From assembly GCA_947685225.1 (NCBI GenBank), contig CANTUV010000076.1:3968001-4032000 (forward strand): a DNA stretch of 64,000 nucleotides, read 5' to 3'. The translations under genes were made by a program, and so were the position numbers. This DNA comes from Garcia nutans. Taxonomy: Eukaryota > Streptophyta > Magnoliopsida > Malpighiales > Euphorbiaceae. The notes under the pieces are model-generated. The model ran no database searches and was not told where the DNA came from. It saw nothing but the letters and a program-made list of their open reading frames with translations. Positions 45,331-56,943 of the stretch are shown here, in pieces; positions within the stretch are counted from its first letter, which is position 1, and every line of letters starts with the position of its first letter.

Positions 45331-48190
45331 CAGCCTTTTAGGGGTGGCTTAAGAAGTTTAGAGGCCTAAGGTAGAAAAAATAATAATAATTTTTTAACTT
45401 ATTGAAATTCAAAAAAGTTATTTAAAATTTATTTAAAATTGCTAACTTGTTCATTTAAGGAACATTCACAAATTATATTCTATTTAATTTGTTTTATTAC
45501 TTTTGAAAATTTTATCTAGAGCCTCTTTCGAGATTGTTTAAATCATTAGTTCTCTTTGTTTTTTTGCAATTCTAAATAACTATATTCATATTTTTCTAGT
45601 TGACGTAATTAAAATTTTAAACTTATAACAATAAAAAATATTTTAGGGCTTACTTTTTGATTCATATTTTCTAGTTGACCTGATTTTTATCAATGGTTTA
45701 ATTAAAAAAAAAATTTTATCTAAAGGTGTGGCCTATTTTTGTTTAGGAGCCTAAACCAAGAGCTTACTTTGCTTTAACCAAAGACGAAATTATACTATTG
45801 ACTACTTTTTAATTTTAATTTTAATTTTTATTGTTCTTATTTTTTTCTTTCATCTTTAACTTTTTCTTTTTTTAGTTTTAAGTTAATTTTTTATTTCTTC
45901 TTTTCAACAAATACGGTGTTTTCCATTTAGGTTATAAAATCTGTTTTGGTATATTCTCTTTAGCTTTGCGCGACAACTCTCTGTCCTCTTGTCCTTCTTT
46001 TTTTGCTCTTTTCTTCTTCTTCTCCACCTCTATTTTTAACTCAATTATTTTTGCAGAGAAGTTGTGTTTGTTTATAAATGGAATGAGTAAAGAATGATTT
46101 TGAGCTTTTGTCATAAATCATGTCATTTATATTGGTTTATTGCTTTTGCCTTTCTTTCCCTCCTTAACAAATTTTTAAGGCCAAGTTTGGTTCCCTTTTA
46201 TCGTAAATTTACTACTTTATTGGTGAATTTGTAGGTATTGTTTGAGATGTTTTAAATGGAGTACTCAATCACAGGTAATTTGCTCACGATTTCTACATAA
46301 TCAATCTTTTTATAGACAAAAAATTTTAAAACCACTTGTTTCTCTAGATGTTTATCTATTCTTTATTGTTTTTAGGTTTCAATTATAATAATTGGGGATT
46401 TTTTTTCAAATGTATCATGTAGTTCGATAAAATTCTCCAAAGAAAAAGTTTTTCAATTTTGTAACTTTTCTATATTCGTAAGAAAATTTTTTCTTTATTT
46501 TATCATATTTTTGAAATTATATGTAGCATAATAATATTTAAACCTATGTAAAAAATTATATATAAATTACACTATATAATATAATTTTTTAAATATATAT
46601 ACTTATATGCAATAAATATGTCATATAACTAAACATATAATAATTTGATAAAAAAATATACATATATAACATTAATAGTTATGTATTTATTGTTGTGTTT
46701 TGGCTTCTCTCCTATATAGATAACTCATGTTATTTGAACCCACTTTTTTTTTTTTTTACCACTGAGGCCATTAATATTTTAACCTATACTATTTTAAGTC
46801 TAAGTTGTATGTGAGAAGTTTTCAACCACCAAAGAAAAAGAGAACAAAATGAAGAGAATATTTTTACTGAAAAATTTATATTAGACCAGTCTCGATTTTT
46901 CGGCAATCAGGTTAAAATATGTTAAGTATTTAGAGGACTCATTGTTCTTCGTTCTAAATGGTGTATATTGATTTTGGAAAGTTGGATTTTTACTATATGT
47001 GGTTTGAAATTTACTGTTCACATTCTTCTTATAGCAGTAACCAATTTTGCTTTCTTTCACGATTGAATGGACATTTGTTGCGTGATTAAGCTGAAATTTA
47101 GTGAGCACATTCAAAATAAATTATTTTTTAATATGAATAGTGGATATCAAATTTAAACAACTTGAGCTCTTTCGTTTTACATCAACAATAGCTTTTTTTT
47201 TTTGTGAAATTTCTCTATTTCCTTATTTATCTCTTGTTGTTTTGTTGATTTTGTGTTGATATTTTACTTGAAGCTTATTATAGTAGTTTGTAGTTACTGT
47301 AAATATTAAGTTTTAATAGTAGAGTTTTTTTACTTAGTCCAAGAAAAGTTCCGTGATTTTTTTATCTTTCATATCAAAGGAGTTTTCTATGTAAAAAGTT
47401 ATTGTATCTTTGTGTGACTATTTTTATGCATTTTAGGACATATTTTAAAATATTTATTTGCTAAATATTTTTTTAGTCGTCACTTTTCATAGATTCCTTC
47501 AAGTAGGAAATAATTTATCTTGGTTCATTCTCATCACTTATGCACTATTATTCATCTCCAATCCATTATATATATATATATATATATTTATATATAAACT
47601 ATATGTCATATAACTAAATATATAACTGTTATTCATCTTTAATTTATCATATATATCTATTATATATAGCATATTTTTCATATAACTATATATATATATA
47701 TATATAAATTATACAAGTAAACATATATGTCATATAAGCAAATATATATATGTCATATGAGTCAATTTACTAAATAATAACAGTTTTGTAATTATAGACT
47801 CTCATATTTTTATGGGGTTTACTTTTTCTAGTATTTTTAAATTTTTTTTTCCTTTATGCAGTATTTTTGAATTTTTTTAATCATGTAAGACTGTTTAAAT
47901 TTTAAGAATGAGTTTTCTATCTTATTCTTTCATTGGGTTAATCATCGTGGTAACTTAGGTGCTCGCTCTTTTGGCAAGGGTGATTAGGTCATATGCAAGA
48001 CATTATGTGTGGAATGAGTTTTATGGTATTTTAGCTAATGTTATAGAGCTTAGCTTAATGAGGATTAGCTCTAATCCCTTCTTATATCCTTTTAATATTT
48101 TATTTGCTTGCTTAATATATATTTCTTTTTTCTAAAAAAAGAATTAAAAAATAAATGACATACTACTATTTAATTCCTTCTATTTAGTAT

Positions 48191-48240
48191 AATTGGAAAA
48201 CTGACTAAATATTTCATCATATTTGTTTTTATTAATAAAA
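48191..48240. repeat. 50-bp perfect direct repeat, copy 1
   Basis: Starts AATTGGAAAACTGACTAAAT. It is identical to 48823-48872, 632 bp downstream. Confidence 0.92.
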
Positions 48241-48822
48241 TAACTTATCATTATTCAAAACAACTTTTAAATAGATTTAATAGTAATTAAAATATTAAAA
48301 TACTCTTGATTATAAATGAAATAAATTCAAATTAGTTTATGTTCCATCAACTGTCCTCCATCTTCCTTCTGCAATCCTTCTTCAAAATTAAATGGGATAA
48401 TAGAATATTTCGCAAAGTAAAACTTAGAATACAAAAATGTCCACTTTCAAAAATATTTTGCTTTATAAATCTGATACAGTCATGAATAATTTTTCATTTT
48501 TGCTCTGCTAACATCACAAAATTAAAACTTTGGGGATCCCTAAAGCTTAATCCACTAATATCTCCTTATAATACAAATACAAAGACGTTGCCAAGCTATC
48601 CAATTTGTTCACCTAGCAATAAGGATATAGTGGAGCCATCTGTAAAAATTCTTCTACTCAAATTCAAATTCATTTAAATATAAACTATTTATATTCTATA
48701 AAAAGAAATTTAAATAAGTTGGGAATTTAAAAAAAAATCCATTGCCATTCCTAATTCACATTAATTTTGGACTTTATCAAAACAAATATATTATAAAAAA
48801 ATTAATTGAAATTCTATAAAAT

Positions 48823-48872
48823 AATTGGAAAACTGACTAAATATTTCATCATATTTGTTTTTATTAATAAAA
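48823..48872. repeat. 50-bp perfect direct repeat, copy 2
   Basis: Second copy. The sequences on either side of the two copies differ, so the repeat is limited to 50 bp. Confidence 0.92.
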
Positions 48873-49475
48873 CTGACGACTAATTTGAAGATTATTTGCT
48901 TCTGTGCCCACAAGAGAAACAATGGTAGAATGAAGGAAAATGGTCCCTATATAAATAATAATTATAATTATTAATTTTTAGGATAATAATGATAATAACT
49001 ATTATTATTATAGTTATTATTATTATTATTATAATATTTGAGGAACCCAAGAGGAATATATTGGAGAAAGTGGTTTGACCCGGTGGAGTAGTCCCGGTAG
49101 ACATTTCAAAATTCACTTTTTTTAAAAAAAATTAATTTTTATAATTTTAAAAAAATGAAAAAAAATTTCAATCATTTCTCTCTCATAAATTATTAATTGG
49201 AAAGCTAATGTCAATTCAATGGCCTCACACGGAGACATGGAACAACCAATTTCCAGGTTTGATTTAATGATACATTGACAGCTTCATGCCTTCGATGCCT
49301 CTCTTTTATTTTATTTATACTCTCTTTATTTTATATTTTAAGGCTACAAATCAATTAATTACTTTATAATAATAATAATTAGCTGACTAAACCCTTAATT
49401 TAGATTTATTTTTTGAATCAATTTAACACAATAACTTATTTTAAATATCTATTTTTTTTAAAAAAAATCAACTGT

Positions 49476-49722
49476 TGTTATAAATAAAAAAAATAAGATA
49501 GATAAAGAATAAAAAATTAAAAAAAATCTCTTTATTATAATTTTTTTTATTTTATGCTATTTACAATGAGAGTATATATAATAATGTAAGTGAAATATAG
49601 ATAGAAATAAAAGATTATAATTATCATTAAATTAAATTCTAATTTAAATGTGATAAAATTAATTATAATTTTGATAGGATAAAGTTAATCTAATTAAGTA
49701 GACATCTGCATATTTTATAACA
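49476..49722 (-). repeat. Copia element 3, 3' LTR
   Basis: 247 bp, ending TATAACA on the plus strand and followed inward by a short purine-rich tract on the coding strand (CCAAAAGAAAG). Confidence 0.8.
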
Positions 49723-51059
49723 CTTTCTTTTGGATGACTACCCCTATGAATATGCCTCGTTAAAATCTTGCTGAGAAAAATTCAATAGGATAAAAATTTA
49801 ACGAAAGAAAAATAGTACAGTATTTATAGGTAACTTCACCTTAAAAATACATCCAACTAAGATATTTTAAGCAAGCACGTTACAACATTGTATATATGTC
49901 TTTTGAGGATTGATGTTAGTAGTGTATTTGTGAATAAATCTGTTGGACTGTCATCTGAACGAACTTTACAAACATTGATTTTTCTTACTTCATAAGTTAA
50001 TGAATGTAAAAGAACTTTAGTTATATATATTCAGTCTTGTCACCTTTTACGTAACTTTTCTTGATATGCGTAATGCATGTTGTATTATCTTCATGCAATA
50101 TTATTAGTTTATTAATTTCTAATAGGATACAAGCTCCTCTAATATGTTTGATTATGATTCTCAATCATACATATTCACAACTAACTTCATAAATGGTAAT
50201 ATTTCTAAATAATTTGGTGAAGTAGCAGTGATTATATACTTCATATATCCTCATGACATATTAATATTATTACATGTGAATCCATATCAGATGTGCCACG
50301 TATATAGCATAGAATATGTTTTACTCCATTTCAATGCATTTTAGTTGGTATAAAACTAAAACTTGCAAAATAAGTTAACAATAAAAATAATATCTAGTAT
50401 TGTATTGTTAGCCACATATAAAGTTGCCTAAATTATATTGAGATATGGTATTTTATGATAAAAAATCTCTTCATTATCTTTTTGTGGGTGAAAAGGATCT
50501 CCTTTTACATCAAGAGAACCATTAGAGTGCTTAATGGATAATATTTATCCATACAAAATTATTTCAAGATGTTTCGATATATTATTTTTAATGGACAATA
50601 ATTTCATTTGACAGATACTCAACTTGAAACTAATACAAAATTTTATTCTTTCAAGATTCTTCATTTCAAATTTCTTCTTTAAATAGTTTGCAGTAATTAA
50701 GATTTCTTCTAAAGTTTTCACTATATCAACATAAAATGCAATTATAGTGAATTATAAATTTATCTTCTGGATCAAAACACATGGGCAAATAAAATTATTT
50801 TCATATTCATTTTCTCTAAGTGTTCAAATAAGAGATTACACCATATCTGTCTATATTGATTTAGCTCATACTAGGATCTTTGGAGCACAATATAGTATAT
50901 TTGTCAAGATATTATATGCTTCATACATCTTAAATCTTTCAAAGATTTTCATATATTTGTCATTATCTAATGAACCATATGAGTAAATTATTACAATATC
51001 CATCAAGTTTATGTTGAGCCTTCAGAGACTACCAAACATATCAAAAATCTAAAAGTAAT

Positions 51060-51180
51060 AGCATACATGATAAGGAAATATGTCTCATCATAATCATTAC
51101 CAGATCTTTATGTGAATCCATATATCACAAGTCGTACCTTATATCTCACAATTTCATTTAACTCATTTCTCTTATGAGCT
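51060..51180 (-). pseudogene. Copia element 3 reverse-transcriptase remnant
   Basis: The minus-strand frame gives AHKRNELNEIVRYKVRLV, then GFT, a stop, and GNDYDETYFLIM. This is the conserved Copia segment around RYKARLVAQGF and DYEETYSP. Integrase and RNase H parts are expected at about 52300-52700 and 49900-50400 but are too degraded to give motifs. Confidence 0.7.
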
Positions 51181-54100
51181 ATATAAGCAAGTTGTCATAA
51201 TATAATGTTGAGCTCTTTAGGAGCTGTCAAAGTAATTTTAAAAGTAATTATATTCATAATAGAGAAAATATGCTCTTTTCATAATCTCATTTAATTTATT
51301 TTTTTTATATATAATACCATATGCTAAACGTATAATATTTGGATCAATAGTTTAGACACCAGAAGTGTTAAGCTCAAGCATATTTCAATAATTTCAACAG
51401 CAATTATATACATAAATATATTATCAATAATAATTTCACTATTTTCTCACATATTTATAGATTTTAATGAGATCTCATAATTTTTTAGTATCGGAATCAC
51501 TTTTGGGGTTATTTTTCTAGAAATATAGGTTATTGATTTATGTTGCTTTTGACCTCTTCAGGAGTGTCATTTTAAAATTATTCATTTCTCTTTCTTTCAA
51601 AGAATAATAATTTAAACCAAGTGGTCTACCACACTTCAGACGTATATTAGATTCATTGGTTGCTATATTAACAGAATGTCTTGCAGGGACAATCAATCAA
51701 TCAAGCATGATTATTAGCAGCTGAAATATGTGATTTAGACACTTTTCTGGTATTTGTAAAGATATCTGATAACTGATTTGTAATATTCTACAAATGAATT
51801 AGTTTTTGAACTTTCAGCTTATATTGATTTGTGCGTGTATCAAGATTGGATAAATGTTGTATATTTCAACTAATCTCTTGTACTTTTGGATCTTTACTTT
51901 TATCTTCCTCTAATAGTGAAAAAATTAACTCACTAAAAAATTTGCTTTAGAAAATTTACCATTAAAAGTTCATAATATCGAATATAAACAATCAAAACCT
52001 ACATAGATATCAAGATAATGTTGATAATCCATTTTAGTTCTTTGAGGAGATGCAATTAAAACAGATACACTTCAAATAAAAAATTTTAATATCACAAATT
52101 TTAATGTCAGATAAGCACAAGTTGTAAAATAAAAAATTTATAATGTGCAGACAGATAAATGCAAATTAAAGATGCAATATAAACTATAATATGTATGCAA
52201 ACATATATCTAAATAGATATAAAAAGTTTTGAGTATGAACATATGCAATAAAATGTTCAATGGTAATATAATCATAAAATATTTTTCAAGTGAACTCATA
52301 TTCATTATCTAAATAAATTATCTTGATGTGATAATCAAGAAATATTAACCTTAACTTTTATAATTTGAGCAGCAAATTTAGCAAAAGAAATATTACGAGT
52401 TGACAATAGACAAACATATGACCATCGAGTTGAAGAATCAATTAAACCATAAAGTATTTAAATGGTCCACAAGATTGAATGATATGACCATAAATATTCT
52501 TATGTGTTCTTTGTAAAAATTCAAGAGACTCTAAATATAATTTAGATAGTAAATGTCTCATAATTAATTTATCTTGAGTACAAGAAGCACAAAAGTAATT
52601 ATTAGACAATTTTTTTTTTTATTTTTTAGTGGATATTCATTTATATTCTTAACAATATGTCGTATCATATTTGAACCTAGATGACCAAGATAATCATGCC
52701 AGAATATAAAAATTTTGGGATCTATACACTTTCAGTGCATATAGTATAACTCAACTGTTTTTATTTTTTTATAAAATATAATCCAGTTAAAAAATTTAGA
52801 ATTTCTTAAATATGAACTTTTGATTCAAATTTATAGAGTTAACACATAAAAATTCAATATATCTTTTACTTTGTTTCAATAGGATATCCATTGTGACGTA
52901 TTCTTTGAAACTTGGTAGATTTCTTTAAGATTTACTTGAATATAATATATTATCGAAATATCATTTTGCTCAAGTTCAAAATATAAGGTGGACTCTTCTG
53001 GAGTCTTCAACCATATTTGTAGAATTAGATATTATGTTAACATTAATTTTGCTAATATTAACTATAATAAATATTTTCTAATCATAAAAAAGTATGAGAG
53101 TTGTGCCAATATATATCTTTTTAGCACTTTTTATTTTTAAAATTGATAAAAAAACATTTTCACCACAATACTTTTTATCAAGATCTCGTTCATGGTCTTA
53201 AAAAAATAACACATTCATTTCAGGAAATGATGTTAAGTTAGCTGGATGAATTTGATGATTTTTCATCAAAAGCTAAAAATTTTATTTAGCTAAAAGTAAA
53301 TAAGAAATTAGTTCATAATATTTTGTGAAACTATGCCTTCAATATTACTACTGCAGGAGCACATTCGAAAGATTTAAAATTTTAATATTCTCCAAAAAGA
53401 TTATAATAAATTCTCAATAATAAGATAATCAATTTTTAATTTTTTATTTGAATAATCAAAAGAAAAATCATTACTTTTAAGCGACCCTGAGAGGATGCTT
53501 AATTTCATTTTCATAATATCTCTACGATTGATAGTATCGAGGTGAATCTCGTTGTCATACTTATAATAAATAATTTCTTCAGAAAATATAAATAGTAATA
53601 AATTTAAGTTTTATAAGATTTAACCTTATAAATATATCAATTTTAAATAATAATTATAAATTATATAGATTGCAAAGCTATCAAATAAATAAAAATTAAA
53701 AATTATAATTAGAGTTTAAATATCATAACTCTAAAATTACAAATGATCATATAAAATCATAGTAAATATCAATTTATTTATTAACTTTACCAAAATATTT
53801 ACTCATAATTTTTATATTTTTTTTATTTTCATATACTATATTAAGTTATTAGATATATAACCACAAACATAAAAACTATTAACTTTAAATTTATAACTAT
53901 GCCATAAATGAACTTAATAATATGCCGTAGTATACAAACTTATACTCACCGTTGACGCCTTGATATTTTGACCACACAAAAAGAAGAAACAAGTAGCCAA
54001 AAAAAAAAGGTTAACAAAAAACATGATGGTGTTGTACTGTATATATTTTTCCCCCTTCAAAATTGCAAACCTTAAACATGGCCAATAAAATCAAATGGCC

Positions 54101-54674
54101 AAAGTTGGCAAAAATATTAAATGAAGGGCTTTGGCTAAAATATATATTATCGATTCATGTCTATAAAAAATAAATAAATAAATTCATGAAAACTGTTACA
54201 TTTTTAAACACTACAATTTATGCACACCATATTAAAAATGGATTCATGGCCAAGGTAACATGCGGCGACACTTGTAAAATATGTGTATTCTTTTTTTTTT
54301 CTTTTGAACAATAAACTTAATTCACATAAAATAAAAATCAATCATCCAATCAGCTATATCTTTAGAACCTTAATTTGTAATTATAAAATTTTTAAAGAAT
54401 CTATAATGGAGTAGCTCTTGCATGTTAAAATATGATTAATCTAAAATACATGCAATTAATCATATAAACTATAGACATGTTTATGACATAATTTTAATCA
54501 AGTCCAGAAATATAATAAAATTATTCATATAGAAAATAATAAGAATATAAGATCAATTATTAGCAGAAGCGTACTTTGACCTGAGAAATAGAATAAAATT
54601 CTCTTATAAATTTAAAAAATTAGATTTTTCTCACTTCACTATTATAACTTGTAGAGGCTGTCGTGCTGATAATG

Positions 54675-54922
54675 TATTGTAAATAAAAGAAGAGATAAGA
54701 TATATAGAGAATGAGAAATCAGATGAATCTCTTTATTATAATTTTTTTATTTTGCATCACATATAATGAAGGTATATATAGTAATGTAAACAGAATATAG
54801 ATAGGAATAAAAGATTACAACTATCATCAAATTAAATCCTAATTTAACTAGGATAAAACTAATCATAATATTGATAGGATAAAATTATTCTAATTAAGTA
54901 GTCATCCACATATTTCATAACA
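54675..54922 (-). repeat. Copia element 3, 5' LTR
   Basis: About 248 bp, shares 'aatctctttattataattttt' in two parts and 'gataggataaa' with the other LTR. Its inner end TG has changed to TA. Confidence 0.8.
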
Positions 54923-54927
54923 ACTGT

Positions 54928-55898
54928 CATTTAATAAGAACAAAAATTACATCATTGAAAATAATATATATATATATATATATATACCTTTTTAATTCAA
55001 ATTATTTCAAAAAAGTAAGAAAGATCCATCCTTTCATATTTTTAATTGGCTCGAGTGATAAGATTTATTTATAATTTATAAAATAATAAAATAAAATTAT
55101 ATTTTAATTAATTATAATTTCATATATATCATAATAAACAAATAATATATACATCAAATTAAAAATATTATATGATTTAAGAGTTAAAATATAATTTAAA
55201 AAAAATAAAATATTTATATAATATACACACATTATATATCTGCATATATTTTTATAGATATTGAGTATGCATTAGGTGAATATTATGTATATTACATATA
55301 TCGAGTATATATTGAATGTATATGTTGTGAATATATCCTTTAATATTGTGTATGTATTGAAAAATTAAATACATATATTAAAATAAAAAATTAACTTAAA
55401 TAAATATTTAAATAAAATAAAATAACTAAAAAAAGATATAACAATATTCAAAAAATATGAATTAAAAAGAAATTAAATATGAAAATTCATAAAAGAAATT
55501 TTTTTAAAGTATTTTATTAAATATTTAAAATGCATTACCATTAAAAACTAATAAAACTTTTAATATTATAATTGAAGAATAATAAAAATAAAATAAAATA
55601 AAATCTAAATATATTTATAAATATTAAATATTATGTAAGATTAAATTAATTTTTTGTAAATATAAAAAAATAAAAGAATTGAAGAAAAAAGAAAGAGGAA
55701 TAAAAGAGAAAAGAAAAGAAAAGAGTTGAGGGGAAGGAAAAAAAAATATTTCGTCGGTATCAAATTGATACCCTTTTTTACTTTACAAAAAATAAAAAAA
55801 ATAGTTATTTTAATTAAAAATATGTGATTTGCCTATTACCAAGGGTAGAAGGAGGGGGTCCTGGGGGCAATGGACCCCCCATCCCCTCCTCCCTCTTG

Positions 55899-55934
<36 letters not shown>

Positions 55935-56885
55935 GATATATATATAAATTATTATATAATTATATATAAATATATGTAATTATAAATATATAATTATAAT
56001 TATAAAAATTATTTATTTTTATATATAAATTATTAAATAATTATATATAAATGTATATAATTACAATTATATAAATTATATATTTATATATATAAATTAT
56101 TATATAATTATATATATTATTATATAATTATATATAAATGTATATAATTATAAATAAATAAATAAATAAAATTATAATTATATAAATTATTAGAATTTTT
56201 ATATATAAATATATATAATTTATATATATGTTATTGATTTTTTTTGTATTATGTATATTTTTTTATTTAGTAGATATTTAGAATTTTGTGATTAAGTATT
56301 TAGATTAATACTAAAATTTTACAATTTGATTATGAATTGAATAAAATTAATGTTCTCATTTAAAATAGTAATTTAAAATTTTAATTTAATAAAATTATTT
56401 AAATAAATTAATAGATTCAAAAATTTAAAATAAAAAGATATGTAAAAAATTTAATAAAAATATAAATTTTACTATAATATTAAATATTTAATTTTTATCT
56501 TTCATTCGCTTATATTTTTTTTAAATTTTACCCCTTTCATTTAAGTCCTGATTTTGCCACTGCTTATTACACTCTTATTTTATTGTGAGATGGGCAAGAT
56601 ATTAAATTTTTAATGAATAATAATAAATATGAATATAATAGAATTTTAATTCATTAATAAACTTTTAATTTAAATAAAAAATATATTTATTAATTCAGAA
56701 TAAGGGAGTGTATTATAAAAATAATATTTATTACTAAAACTACATAAAAATATTATGTTGCAGGCATATAAATAGTTGTATGCAGTGGATTAATTTATTA
56801 GAAAAGATTTTGATAGAATAGATGAATTATTTCATTTTGAAATATATGCAATCCATATACTTTCTTGATAAAACACATGCAATGG
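54928..56885. other. AT-rich DNA with TA microsatellites, no gene
   Basis: TA or AT runs occur at about 54965-54987 and 55899-55931. A long AT-rich stretch at 55940-56230 repeats 'aattatatataaat' phrases. A possible DNA element is listed at 55838-56570. Confidence 0.55.
55838..56570. mobile_element. Possible non-autonomous DNA element
   Basis: The left side has 'ggagggggtcctgggggc' and 'ggaccccccatcccc'. The right side, reversed, reads AGTGGCAAAATCAGGACTT followed by AAATGAAAGGGG. The pair of a 'gtggc..atcaggact' end and a 'ggggtcctggg' phrase is common in plant transposon ends. The interior is TA-rich. Borders and target duplication are not established. Confidence 0.3.
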
Positions 56886-56886
56886 A

Positions 56887-56896
<10 letters not shown>
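56886..56896. repeat. LINE 3 probable target-site duplication, left
   Basis: ATAATTATATA, also present at 62491-62501. The AT-rich sequence lowers certainty. Confidence 0.5.
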
Positions 56897-56926
<30 letters not shown>

Positions 56927-56932
56927 GCCAAA
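56890..56932. repeat. (TA)n microsatellite at LINE 3 end
   Basis: An alternating TA run of about 40 bp lies where the LINE tail should be. The LINE stop codon is only 12 bases away. Confidence 0.9.
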
Positions 56933-56943
56933 TGTATAAGATT

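Larger units (their letters stand above)
45331..49470. other. AT-rich intergenic DNA without a gene
   Basis: About 4.1 kb. At 45340-45390 and 45725-45770 the phrases 'gaggcctaagg' and 'gtgtggcc...ggagcctaaac' look like remnants of DNA-transposon ends. A patch at 47955-48130 is less AT-rich but not coding. TA microsatellites occur at about 47570-47590 and 47685-47705. A 50-bp direct repeat is listed separately. Confidence 0.5.
49476..54922 (-). mobile_element. Copia element 3: old, heavily mutated LTR retrotransposon
   Basis: 5447 bp between target duplications ACTGT (49471-49475 and 54923-54927). LTRs of about 247 bp lie at 49476-49722 and 54675-54922 and look roughly four-fifths identical. 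On the coding strand the LTR begins TGTTAT. Next to the 5' LTR lies TTATCAGCACGAC, a primer-binding phrase different from the tRNA-Met type of the other two elements. Pol remnants read on the minus strand include HKRNELNEIVRYKVRLV and DYDETY (reverse transcriptase, 51060-51180). Every frame is broken. The divergence and stops show an old insertion. Confidence 0.85.

Noticed and set aside
50747..50986. Plus-strand frame of 79 codons
   Set aside because: It lies within the decayed Copia element 3 on the opposite strand and shows no homology.
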